Part shown: positions 1 to 11,049 of the stretch, piece by piece
Numbering within the stretch: the stretch's first letter is position 1
How the letters are laid out: every line of letters begins with the position of its first letter
Source: Loxodes magnus
Lineage: Eukaryota; Ciliophora; Karyorelictea; Loxodida; Loxodidae
Assembly (NCBI GenBank): GCA_946699065.1
Contig: CAMPDV010000024.1
Location: 1,054,001 to 1,118,000 of the forward strand
Direction of reading: 5' to 3'
DNA length: 64,000 nucleotides
Program-made: the position numbers and the translations under genes
The notes under the pieces: model-generated
What the model saw: the letters and a program-made list of their open reading frames with translations, nothing else
Told to the model about the DNA's origin: nothing
The model's database searches: none

Positions 1-165
1 CTACAAAGCAAAATACACTGCTTTTTCAAAGTTTCCTCTTCTAATATACTTCTACAGTGCACTTTTAAGTAAAGCAACACTCATTCCATTATGTGACTCA
101 TTAGAATTAGGTCCTTTAAACCAAGATCTGTTCTAATTTTTGAGTTTCAAGTAACACTAATCCAT
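1..165 (-). CDS. N-terminal fragment of an unrecognised conserved-looking protein
   Basis: The first 55 codons of a minus-strand gene run off the left edge. The start ATG is at 163-165, followed by an open frame with UAA/UAG read as Gln. The visible part carries SALQKYIRRGNFEKAVYFAL. That string resembles the ALQK-IRRG segment seen in the C-terminal region of MgsA/WRNIP1-type ATPases and in some stand-alone proteins, but the match is from memory and too short to name the gene. The rest lies outside the window. Its upstream neighbour is a long spacer. Confidence 0.5.
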
Positions 166-1924
166 ATAAACTGTTTGCACAGTAGTTTATAAAAGTGAAT
201 ATGCCAGAATTGAATGTGGTCTATCTTTTACTGTTATATCCAATTTAGTTTACTTATTAATTGTACCTTTATTTATTAATTATAATTCTTCCTTATTATA
301 GTTAACTTATTTGATATTAATCTTTATATATATTTTTAGGTATCTTCACATTATTCATTTATTTATTTCTGATAACCAAAATCAAGGGAAAATAGAATTA
401 GAAAAGCGAACTAGTTTTAAAGGTGTAATATAGAGTGCTAAAAGTTGCTAAAAATTTAATTCCTAAACTTAAAAAGTTGAAATAAAAAAATATTTTAAGG
501 TTTTTTCACTTAAATGTGTAAAGAAAGGTATTTTAAGCTCTAATTTATTTAGCTAAGAACTTACCTTTAACTTTATTATTGTAGATTAAACTGAAGAAAG
601 AGATAAATCAATGGATTTGCACTTTTAGTAGGTAGTCAAATATTTATTATAATTAATAAAAGCTAAACCCCATCAAATAAATTGTAAATATAATAAATAA
701 AAAGCATTTGTATATATTTTGAGTGCTTTTACAAAAAAACTTTATTAGCATAGTACTAAAGCTAGTAAAAATACACATAAGCAATATTAAATCAAAAAAA
801 TATAAATAAAATATCACTTATATAAACTAATATTATCCTTTATATTAGAAATATATAATTAGAAACAAAACTGGATAATATAATATGATATTCTTTAATA
901 TAATAAATGGATTATCAAATTTATATTATTAAATTTTAGGTTTATTTGAGATATTAATACATTTGAAGTTTTAATTGAAAAAAGAAAATTTGAAATTAAT
1001 TTTAATTTTAAAATAGAAAAATTACAATTTATTTCTTAAGAAGATAATACAACATCTACATTTCACAAAAAGTATATTGCTAAAATCACAGATAAAATAA
1101 AGGAAATAAGATACTCATTATTAAAGTTTTTATTTTTAATGAAAAAATCTAAAATTTTATATTTACTCCATATTAAAACATTAATGCATAAATTATAAAT
1201 AAATTAATTAAATAGTAAACTAATTCTTATATTTTTTAATTTTTAAGCATTATATCTTATATAAATATAATAAGTTCCTATGTAAATTAGTTTATAGAAC
1301 TTTTTCACTTCATTTACTTTATAATATCTAATTTTGATTTAATTTAATAAACTAAACATAATAACTTTAATATTTTTTATCTTATATAATTTTTAGAAAG
1401 TAAACATTGCTAAATATCCTTATATTTTTATTTAAAATAGATTTAACTATTCTTTTATAAATATATTAAATAAGTTTTCTAAGTATTAAGAAGTTATTAT
1501 TTTAAATTCATAAGTTAAAACATGTAATTAACTATTTTTATTTATTTATTTGATTAATTTTAGAAAGTACTGAAATGATACTGTTAATTTAATTATTAGA
1601 TAAGATTTTCCTTATTAAAAAGTTACTATTCAGATATTTTCTAAAATGTAAGTAAAATCTTAAATAAATTATTTTCTATTATTAGTAAATTTAATATGAT
1701 TAACCTTAATATTTCAACTTTTTTATTTTTTTTCTATGAAGATGTAGAAAATTTTTAAAGATTTTTAAATTAAAAGCTTTGAAAAATTAATTAAAGCTAA
1801 GTACCAGAATATTAATTAAAATTTGATGATTTTTAATTAAAAATAACTGTTTGAATAAATTTGTAATTATGTTAATAATTTTAAATTAGATTTAAATTTA
1901 ATATTTAAAATCTGACAGCTCATT
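166..1924. other. AT-rich spacer, no gene seen
   Basis: About 1.76 kb of very AT-rich DNA with many A and T runs. I see no frame with protein-like composition, no RNA gene and no repeat array. It separates the start of the partial gene from the 3' end of the B-box/Kelch gene. Confidence 0.6.
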
Positions 1925-4348
1925 TCATAATGAACATTTCTCCCATTTTCTGTTTTGAGATTATTTAGTTTCATAATAGTATAATACTTCTTGTTCAGTT
2001 GATTATGAACCATAAATTCATATTCTTTCACATTCATATATCCCATTATATCAAAATGCAAAATTCATTTTAGGAAATGGTTATCCGTTCTCTTAGATAG
2101 TTTTTCAATCAAATGTTAATGTCGATTTTAAATTCGTTTCACTGTCAAATATATAAACTTAATCTCTTTGCTATGCATAAACAGCGCATATTCTATAAGC
2201 TTCTCTCGGTAATTTAATTACTTCAGATTACTATCATTTATTTATTATTATATCATAAAAACATATATAATCTTTAACACCAGCTTAATTTTACAAATCG
2301 AAATATCCTCCAAATGTGAATATAAAATCATAAGCATAGCATACTCCATGTTTATATCCTTTATGCAGATGTTGAGCTATTTCTATATTTTTATTATTTT
2401 CTGTATTATATACTTCACAATTATTAATAGAATTTTAACTCTTCTTAAAACCCCCAATAATATAAATTAGGTTTTTATTATCAAAAGATAATGATGTATA
2501 ATCTCTTGGGAATATTAAATTTTATTTATCGGCTATTTAATTTTAATCTATTGTTATAATATAATTCTAAAGACTATCTTAATTTTCTCCTAATCCACCT
2601 ACCAAAACTAATTTACTGTTAGATATTTAAAAAGTAGAAGTTCTGTTGTTATCGATCTATATCAAATTTTGAATAGAATAATTTGTTTATGTTATAGGCT
2701 ATTAAATATTTGTTGATTATAAAATATTAGAGTTGAATTTAATTCTAAAATAATTAACTAAAGGATGTAAATTCTTATTATTAGCTCTAATCTTTATTAT
2801 ATCCAAATCACTTTCTTTTGTCATTTTTTAATTTAAATCGCATCATTCGGTAAATTATTTTTTCTGAATATATAATTAAAATTATCCTTTTTATTCATTC
2901 TATAAAATAGAAATATTTTCTGTTTAAATTTAAATTTTTTACGTTTTTTAAAATAATTAATCTAATCAATCTGTTTAAAGTTTTGTTTGCTACATCTAAT
3001 CTTTAATTAACTATTATAAACTTGAATTTTGTTATTCAATTAATTACAGTTTAGAATTAAAATTTTGAGAAGATATTTGTTCTCTTTTTATTTACTCTAT
3101 CTGTTCTTAAACTTTTAATTTTAAATTATGATTTTCTTATTATTATTGAATTAATAATTAAGATTTAGCTGCTATTTCTTATTTGTAGTTTATAATCTAA
3201 TCTGAAATAACTTAGATTTAAGAACTAAGATTTTAGTTTTTTTATTATAATTCATTTCTTTCTACCTCAATTTTAGCTTTTATATAGTTTAAATTTGAGG
3301 TATCTTTTTCCAACTATAATATTTTTTATTTATTATTATTTATCTCTTACTCTTATTATTTAACTATCTCATTTTTAATTTATTCTTAAGATATATAATT
3401 TTGTGTAGAAATCTACAATTTTTTAATCTATTTTTGTTGCTCTTCATTTATAACTTTTTAACTCTATTTATCTTACTCTATCTGTTCAACTCTATTTTGA
3501 TAATCCCTTATCTATAAATTTAGAATTTTTAGATCTTAAGTTTTTTCTTCAAGAACTTTATTCAAATTTTTTTCTCTTAATTCTAATTAATAATTTTACG
3601 TTAAAATATTCTCTTTATATTTCTTAAAGAGTTAATTTTCATATAAAGCCTCAAGTACAATAGATTGAAAATCTTCATAAAATTAATGCTAGTTTTTACT
3701 GATCTAATCTTCATATTCTACATTTTAAATTTTATTTTCTAAGTTATCTATCTATTTTCTCTTGAAATCACACTAATCTAAAGTTGATTCTTCTAGTTTA
3801 CAAATTTAATCTACTATTATTTACTAGTTATGATTTTTCATAAGTCTTGACGCTATTTCTTGTTATGAACATTCTAATTAATGTAAATATTTGTTTAGTT
3901 AGCTTTAAAGGATCTGAGTAATTTCTTAAATAAGTTTGTCTTTCACTTCCACAATATCATTTCTAATTTTTAATTTGATTTTACTTATAGTTACTTAAGT
4001 ATTATTAATGAATTAATTCTTAGCATTAAATATCTATCTTTTCTTGATTTATAATAATTTAGTGTTTAGTTCTTATTACTAAGATTTAAGTTTCTCCTGC
4101 ACTAAAATAACTTCATGATTGTGAGAAGAACCCAAGCACGCATTACATACTGTTTCATTATCCTTAGCACAAATAAATAATAGTGGAAGTTGGTGATCTT
4201 TGCATAAATTCTAAAAATTGCATTAAACTTATAGAAGCTCAGAAACCGATTCGAACTATTTGAAATTATGTAAAGCACAAAACAAGAATTTAGCTCTTCT
4301 AAACATAGAATTAAGGCATTTTTCGCAAGAAATACAACCACATCCCAT
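1925..4348 (-). CDS. B-box zinc finger / coiled-coil / Kelch-repeat protein (TRIM-like layout)
   Basis: 807 aa with no intron. A Cys-rich N-terminus (C3, C5, C8, C11, C24) is followed by a B-box-type zinc site (C49-x2-H52, C60-x2-D63, C68-x2-C71, H76-x-H78). A long Gln/Lys/Glu-rich coiled coil covers about residues 85-500. The C-terminal part has Kelch-type repeats with the G-G pair and the downstream Trp (LVLVGGLGE, YIIGGFKKS, FTFGGYFD then YDIIINKW). The Kelch Trp at 2234-2236 is encoded by UGA, and the ORF continues in good sequence beyond it, so this UGA is sense. I place the stop at the UGA of 1925-1927, after KWEKCSL; reading it as Trp would add only spacer-like residues. Proteins of this layout act as scaffolds or ubiquitin-ligase adaptors, but no clear RING is present, so a ligase role is only a guess. 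Confidence 0.87.
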
Positions 4349-6656
4349 TGTTATAGGTTTTCTGCTTGATTAATTATAGCTCTTCAAGCAACCTTCACAT
4401 ATCTAACCTTACATGTTTGAAAATAGTAAAAAATGTAAGATTTTTAAGTTAAAAAATAAAATATTAAACTTATTCCTTTTTATTCCTATTAATGGATTAT
4501 TTGAATAAAATCAATTTAAAGCTATTATAAAATATTATTAATTACAACATTTTTAATGGAACTTTATTAAATCTGAAAAAGTAAATTATCTGTAAGTTAA
4601 AATAGAGATTTAAATAAAAAGATGCGATTATATTAGATATTTTAAGAGCTGTTTACTATGCAAATAAAATATTAAAAATAAAGATATAAATTTTAAAAAT
4701 ATTTTAGTATGGAGAAGTGTTGTAATTTTAAATGATTTAAATAAAAATATCTAAGTAAAAGTAAATTGCAACCTCAATTAAACGATATAGATTATTAATA
4801 AAATAAAATATTTTTATCTATTCTATATTTTATTCATATTAGCTAGAAAGTTGAGTGAAATGTTGCTATTTCTAGTGCTAAATTATAAAATATTTTAAAA
4901 TTTCTTTTAATGTTTAACCTTTTATTAAGTTTATTTTTGCAATTTTGTTCTTACAGATTCTAAATTTGTTGAAGGACTACTTTAATCTTTATAAACTTTC
5001 TAGTTGAAGGGAATTATTTCTTATTTAGTTTAAGAAAAATGTAATTAATCCATTTGAAATTTATGAAGAATTTCAATTAAAAAAACTTTCAAAACTTAAC
5101 TAGATGCAAAATATTTTTATTTAAGTTATTAATTTCTAAATAAATTGTATATCTAAAGAGTATAATACCAACAGTCATTCTCGTATTGGTATAAGTTCTG
5201 AATTTTCATTTTTAATTTTGATGCATTATTCTAACTTAATTTTTAAAAATTTTCTAATTTTTTTAATGTAACTTTCTTAGCACTCAATTTTCTCTAAGAT
5301 TTATGATTGCTATGGTTTTAGGGTTTTAGCTATCCTAGAGTTTGATTTTAAATTAAATTTTTTTCCTAGAATGATATCTTTATTTCACTCATAGTAAAAT
5401 TAAAAAAATTATTTTATAAAAGAAATTATCTGAGTTCTTCAAAAAAAAGATACTAAAATTTATAATTGCAAGGCCAAGTAATTTTTTTAAATAAAAGCTA
5501 CTAGAAATAATAATAATTTCAATTTTCATGTTATGTAACTTAATTTTGTGTTTATACTGTTGTTCATTTATTTTTTATGAAGATCAGAGTTCAATGATGC
5601 ACTGCTCTATTTTTTCTTCAAAGATTTACCTTTTCTCTTATCTTTGAATGTGTTTCTAAGATTGGAAGATAAATAGTAGATTTTAATGAATTAAATGCTA
5701 GTATATAAGAATTAAAATTAGCTATAATAGAAGTTCCTTATATAAAAGAACTATATTCTTATCTAAATTTAAGCTAATATTCTATTTATATCTTAATTGA
5801 GATTTATATATCATACTGTTCTTTTTCAAAATCAAGAAAACAACTAAATCAACTATAAATAAATAGCGTAGTTATATAAGCTATATTTAAGTCAAGATAC
5901 TTTAAATCCACATAAGAGAAAGTAGCTAAATGCTTTAGAAAACAGGTATAATAGATATTAAGTGAGTTAAACCTATCAAAATTAAAAATTTTAAGTACTT
6001 CAATGAGACATATATTGATATGTGCTAAAACAGTGCCAACCTATAGATAAGAAAAAGTAATTTTAAAGAGATAAATAATAAAATATTTAAGTTTTTCTTA
6101 TAGCTAAGAACTGATACTTGCTAAACTTTGCCAAAGAAGCTAAATTAGATAAAAAATACCTTTACATTTTAAATCTTAGTATCTAATCTAATTGCCAAGC
6201 AAGTTCTAATTTTAAATCCTTGCTACATTATTAAAAACCTTTCTCAGGCTTGCTTATGAATATATAATAAAGCTGAGGATTCATATAAATGTATTTTTCG
6301 TCAGTATAGATAAAAGAGGAATTTAAATAAGCTTTGAAATTTTTTATAAGGGAACTAGAAAAATATAAAGTAAACTATGCTTTTGTCAAAAGTAAAGTAC
6401 TCACAAAAAACAAAAATTATAAGCTAAGTAATAGTAAAAAATACTGAATATATTTGCTTTACTAAATAAGAATGAGATATATATAAGAATAACTGATAGT
6501 AGTTAAAACATAAATGAGGCTTTTTGTTTCTGAATTTGCTAACAAAGCTTTAATAGAGATAAAGTATTCCTAAATACTAGAAATAAAGATGGTATAGAGC
6601 TAGAGATAATGTAGTGATTTATGATAGTTAGAATTAAAAATTATTGTATTATTTCA
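4349..6656. other. AT-rich spacer with one weak ORF
   Basis: 2.3 kb between the B-box/Kelch start and the 3' end of the SM-synthase-like gene. A small inverted repeat (ATACCAA / TTGGTAT, 14-nt loop) lies at 5165-5192. A plus-strand frame at 5577-6619 stays open with two internal UGAs but has spacer-like composition and no recognisable domain, so it is not called as a gene. Nothing else is visible. Confidence 0.5.
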
Positions 6657-7535
6657 TCAAAAACTAAATTTGTTTTCACTTGCATCTATCTAACTTTTCA
6701 AAACTTCATCCTATTAACTCTCTTCTGTAAACTTCTGATGTTTATTACCACTGGAAACTCTGTCACTTTAAAGCGCAAGAGATTCAAAAGTGTCATCATA
6801 AGGAAACTTCACAGAATAAGATTTTCATAAAAGAGGAGCTATATAGCAAGCAACTACAACATCAACAGAATAGTGGTTTCTGGAAGCGAGAATTATATAG
6901 ATTTGCACAACTGTTAATATCCATTAAACTGTTAAAAACGTTACAGTAAATTTTCTAGAGGCAAATTAAGGCAAGTATCTAGTTGTGGCAATTGCTAGTA
7001 TGAGCATGCTAAATATTTATCCACTAAAGATAAGATCTCCACATGTTTTCTATCCATAGTAATTTATGCTTGTGAAAACTTCAAACAAATTATCTGGAGG
7101 ATTGTACTCAGAGAAATGTGGGCTTTCAGGTCTACAATGTGGAGCTGTACCTGGTAACGATGTAGGGACAAAAGTTAAGACCCTCAAAGTATGTCCGATA
7201 GCCATTACCTTTAAAATCCTACTGCTAATACTAATAAAATAAGGGAATTCAGGTTTTCTCTCAATAAACAGCAAAGAGGAAAATACAGATACAATAGAAA
7301 GCTATTAAATTATCAGAATTATATCAGGAATATGGTAATACTTATAATCAAAGGCGGGAATAACTTCTAATCCTAAATCTCGCAACATTTCTCTAGGTTC
7401 ATGGATATAGTAAGCGAAATTTCTTCCTACACTTGTAAACCAAACAAGTCAGATCGTGGTGAAAATAACAGTCCATTTTTGCCTAAGGAATAGTTATCAT
7501 TCTTCTTGGAAGTTTTTCTTAAATGTATTCGACAT
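6657..7535 (-). CDS. Sphingomyelin-synthase-like PAP2-family membrane protein
   Basis: 292 aa. It has several membrane segments and the motif series of the sphingomyelin/ceramide-phosphoethanolamine synthase family (PAP2_C): RVLTFVPTSLP, then HCRPESPH at 133-140, then CGDLIFSG at 165-172, then SRNHYSVDVVVA around His221 and Asp225. These enzymes move a phosphocholine or phosphoethanolamine head group onto ceramide in Golgi or plasma membrane. The family triad is His-His-Asp. The first His, directly after CGD-SG, is Gln here (codon TAA at 7017-7019), while His221 and Asp225 remain. It may be inactive or altered. The gene ends in a double UGA (6654-6659). Its start is only 37 bp from the nicalin stop, so its promoter must be tiny or overlap that gene, unless the two are co-transcribed. 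Confidence 0.88.
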
Positions 7536-7572
7536 TAATTTTTAGAATAAAATTAAATATATTATTTTAGTC

Positions 7573-9147
7573 TCAATTAATCTTAGACTTAACTCCACTG
7601 CTCTCCTTTTTATACTTCTTATTCAGAACGCCAACACCCTAAAAATAAAAAATTACTTTGATAGCTAAATACAGTACAGTCAAATATGCCATTATTATCA
7701 AAAAGATGTAAAGGTCCAACTAAGCACTTTTGATTCTAAACAACTGCATTTTTTCCTTTACTTGCTAGAAGAAATTGAGATCTTGTAGAATGAAGCTTTG
7801 TCTTTTGCTTTCCACTACAAATTCTGAAAAGGTGTTATAGAGTTCATAGTTGAAGGAAGAGTTCTATTGAAGGAAAGTGGGAAACCTTGGATTTACTTTT
7901 AGGAAATTATTTCAGCTCTCCATGAAGTTTAAGTCTATGAAGTTGTCAATAACTTCTAGTCGATGATCTGTAAAATTATACATGAACTTAGTCAGCACTT
8001 CTCCTATAAACCTAACGTTTTTCTTCAAAATATCTAAGTTTATTTAAGAGTCTGCAAGACTTGATCTTTCCACCATATTGTTCATTGCTTTAGGGATTTA
8101 TGAAATAGTGGCTGATATAATTTTGCGTCTTGAAAGTGATTCATGCTACCAAGGGATATAGCTATTTTCAGCTATGTTGATCTTCTTTTTTACAAAGTTA
8201 AAGTTAATATCAAGATCTTCAGCTGTTTGGTTGAACTCTTCATATAATGCTTGAATTTTCACTTCTTCAGGTCTTGGTTGTCTTGAAATATGCAAGTAAA
8301 GTTCGTTTGAAGTTCCTAAAGTATCTAAGCAAAGAGCGAACTTTAAATTTTCAAAGTAATGCTAAGTCTCTTCTGCTGCAATTCATTAGCGAAGTCCAGC
8401 ATAGTTAATATTACCTGCAGATGTGAGAATGAATAGCAAATTGTAATTGGCAGGAGACGAAAATTCGTTAAATAGCTGGTTAAAGAAGTTTGCAAGTACA
8501 AGAAGGGCTATAACTCCACTTCCGTTTGAGTTGGCTCCGGATGTAACTCCAGGGGCAATGTTGAATATATCATAATGAGTAACTATTGCAATTGTGGGTC
8601 TTTACATGGAAAATTTCCTGGTAAATCCATAGAAATTTTCTAGATTAAGACTCTTAATCTTGACTGGAGTCGGAGAATTGCTTACAAAAGATATCTCTGT
8701 TTCAGGATCATTTTAGTCAGAATTAGTCTAAGCAACTGCTATTAGTTCTTCATAGATCTTTTCTACTTAGTCATTTGAGTACGTAAAGTAAATGGGAATT
8801 TAGAATTCAGCAAAAGGTAGGAATTGCTCAAGCTCTGTATTCCACATATCACCTTCTTTAGTATTTTAGCCAGGAAGGATTATGAGTAGCCCACTTATGC
8901 CTTTATTAACGATACTCTTAACTAGATCCATTGTCAGTTCATGAAATTTGGCCACAACAAGCTTTCGTTAAAGTTAAGTATTGCTAACGTGTGCTCCAAC
9001 GAAATTCAAAGAAGCAACTTGAGATCCGAATTGATTTCCTCCCTGCTCGTATTGAATTAATCGGTAAACTTCTAAATCTATAGATCCTTAGATCAAGACA
9101 AACAGCATAAAAGTTAGCAAGCAATAATAAATTTAAAATTGAGGCAT
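7573..9147 (-). CDS. NCLN: Nicalin (ER M28-peptidase-like membrane protein)
   Basis: 524 aa, close to animal nicalin. It has an N-terminal signal/anchor (MPQFQIYYCLLTFMLFVLIQ), a lumenal aminopeptidase-like fold with IAIVTHYDIFNIAPGVTSGA and NSNGSGVIALL, and a single C-terminal membrane segment around residues 478-498 (LYIFLIIMAYLTVLYLAIKV) with a short basic tail. Nicalin keeps the M28 fold without full zinc-ligand chemistry. It works with NOMO and TMEM147 in the ER complex that helps insert multipass membrane proteins. At least one internal UGA reads as Trp (MESWNNF). The stop is the UGA at 7573-7575. It is divergent from the MRH gene with 18 bp between the two start codons. Confidence 0.92.
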
Positions 9148-9165
9148 ATTTTTTGTACTATAAAA
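9148..9165. promoter_or_regulatory. 18-bp gap between divergent start codons
   Basis: Only 18 AT-rich bases separate the nicalin ATG (minus) from the MRH-protein ATG (plus). Any promoter and both 5' leaders must fit here or overlap the coding regions. No specific motif is claimed. Confidence 0.5.
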
Positions 9166-10023
9166 ATGATCTAAAAAGCTATTTTTGCTTTTCTAATTCT
9201 CCTCTAATACGGAATTGTTATTCCAAAAGAATCCTTATGCTTTTTCTAGTTGCCTGACAGTAAATACATTGACTTAACTCCTCTTATTCGCTTGAAGCCT
9301 CCTGATTATGAGATAATGGATTAATAATATTTGTATATATTCAACTTTTGTGAGATGTCACATGCTAAATGTCAAGGAGAGTCTGCTTTAGCTTCATAAT
9401 GAAATGCTAAAGCAGGGTGCTAATCAATTATAGGGAATAAAATATAATATGAAGCTAAATGAATCAATTAGGGAAACATCTCTGAAGGATTTAAAATTAA
9501 ATATATTGATGGAAGTTTTTGTGGTACCATCAACTCAAAAAGAGAAGTCAATTTGGTACTTTAATGTGATATGATGAAAAAAGCAGATTTAGTGTCTGCT
9601 TCTGAACCTTGAACATGCAATTATGAAATCAAGATTGCCACCTAATATGGTTGTGCGAATTATTATTCAGACGATTTAGAAGTAGTTAAACAGAAAAGCC
9701 TTTAATAAGGGTATCTAAATTACTAATTCTAGGCTCAAGACATTTTAAAAGGTTACAAACCTTACTACAAATCTATTTACATTCTGCTTTTTGCTATTTT
9801 CACATTTCTAGCTTATTTAATAGTAGGTAGCTGTACTAAAATGTCTTATAATAAGTAAGGAACATTTTGAGATAACATTCCTAATAAATAGTTCTGGAGT
9901 GAATTCCCTTAATATGTGGTAGAAGGATTAATGGCTACATACAATTTCTTAAATTGGAGCTATCAGTTTATTTGCAAGACTATAAACAATGTAATGCGTG
10001 AGCATACTGAATATGTGGTATGA
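9166..10023 (+). CDS. Type I membrane protein with MRH domain (mannose-6-phosphate-receptor-like)
   Basis: 285 aa. A signal peptide (AIFAFLILLQYGIVIP) is followed by one mannose-6-phosphate-receptor homology domain with C25...DLTPL, FNFC, and later YIDGSFCG and CNYEIKIATQYGC. The four residues that bind mannose-6-phosphate in the family can be placed: Gln78, Arg126, Glu147 and Tyr153. Gln78 is encoded by TAA, good evidence that UAA is Gln here. One membrane span lies at about 201-222, then a cytosolic tail of about 60 residues with aromatic/acidic sorting-like patches. Likely role: lectin or cargo receptor of the Golgi-endosome pathway; ATG27-type or glucosidase-II-like MRH proteins are alternatives. 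The stop is the UGA at 10021-10023, after HTEYVV. Confidence 0.88.
9383..9415 (+). repeat. Inverted repeat / mRNA hairpin inside the MRH coding region
   Basis: CTGCTTTAGC at 9383-9392 pairs with GCTAAAGCAG at 9406-9415. An inner TTCAT/ATGAA pair extends the stem to 15 bp with a 2-nt bulge and a one-base loop. It encodes SALASQWNAKA, including the ligand-binding Gln78. Confidence 0.85.
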
Positions 10024-10582
10024 TTGAATATAACTAAGTTTTAATAAATCAGTTCTAATTCTTTACTCAAGCTAGCATTTCTCAACTTAATCTAATCTTT
10101 ATAGCTTCACTTCTAGCATTTAAAGAAAAGCTTAAACATGCTATTTGGAAATATTTAGTATCTATTACAATCTTCATCAAATAGCTCTTGTTTTAAAGTA
10201 AGTTTATATTTACTTCAGTAATAAGAAAAGGCCTATGTAAATAAATAAAGGTAATTAGATAGTAAGAGCTAAATAGGAAAGAAGATTTAAGTTAATAAGA
10301 TGATTCTTCTATCTCCTTTCAATATCTAAACTATGAGTACGCAGATAACTCAAATCTATTGACTTTATGAAGTATAAAAATAAATAAATAATATAGTACT
10401 ATGAAAGAGATAGGAAAATTAGATGTGAAATTATCTTCCAATAAATTGTAATCTAACAAGGAAGTCATAAGAGTAAATTAATTAATGAGCATGTTTAGGT
10501 ATTAAATGACTGATAGAAAGAGTTTTGGCTTAGTTATTTAATTTTAATATTTTAAATATTAAGTTAGAATGTCTCAATAGGT
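10024..10582. other. Spacer between two convergent genes
   Basis: AT-rich convergent 3' region of 559 bp. No gene, RNA or repeat was seen. Confidence 0.6.
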
Positions 10583-11049
10583 TCAATTAATCTAACTCTA
10601 AGCCCATTTCAAGGTATTTAAATCCCATTTAGAAATTTCTTGCTTGACGAATTCAGGGTCAAGTCCACCTTATTATTGATTTTTACTAATCTACTACTTT
10701 AAACTTTGAAGTTTTGCCATTTTTTCACTTTATTTAAACTCTTCAATTTTTTATTCAGTTTTCTAAATCTATTCATTTAGTTCTCCTATGCTTGCTTCAG
10801 CCTTCTTCTAAGCATTCTACAAATCTACAATATCAAGTTTTATGTCGAGAAACTAAAATAAAAAAATACTTTTTCTTGCCAGGTTTACAATTCTTGAGTT
10901 TGCTGATGGTTTTGATTATTGAGTTGATGTCTTAAGCGAACATTCTCAGACTATAGCAAGTTTATTTCTTATTCTTCTTAAGCAATTTAAATTTAAATTT
11001 GCTTTAATTGATCTTATAAATTCATAACAGCATTAAATTCCTCAGACAT
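10583..11049 (-). CDS. Small coiled-coil protein (149 aa), one 17-nt intron
   Basis: Exons 10870-11049 and 10583-10852. The start ATG is at 11047-11049 (MSEEFNAVMNLQDQLKQ). Frame analysis requires removal of the 17-nt GTATTTTTTTATTTTAG at 10853-10869, in phase 0, joining TWQEK to FLDIKLDIVDL; 450 spliced nt give 150 codons including the stop. Almost the whole protein is a Gln/Glu/Lys coiled coil, with a short C-terminal part (LDPEFVKQEISKWDLNTLKW). I do not recognise the family. It could be a small subunit of a larger assembly such as a tether or cytoskeletal complex, but nothing in the sequence decides this. Confidence 0.75.
10853..10869 (-). other. 17-nt intron
   Basis: GTATTTTTTTATTTTAG on the minus strand, phase 0. 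Removal restores the coiled-coil frame. Confidence 0.85.

Noticed and set aside
5577-6619. 347-codon plus-strand frame ending at UGA 37 bp from the convergent SM-synthase stop.
   Set aside because: Spacer-like composition, few G-starting codons, two internal UGAs and no domain. With UGA the only stop, such ORFs are expected by chance.
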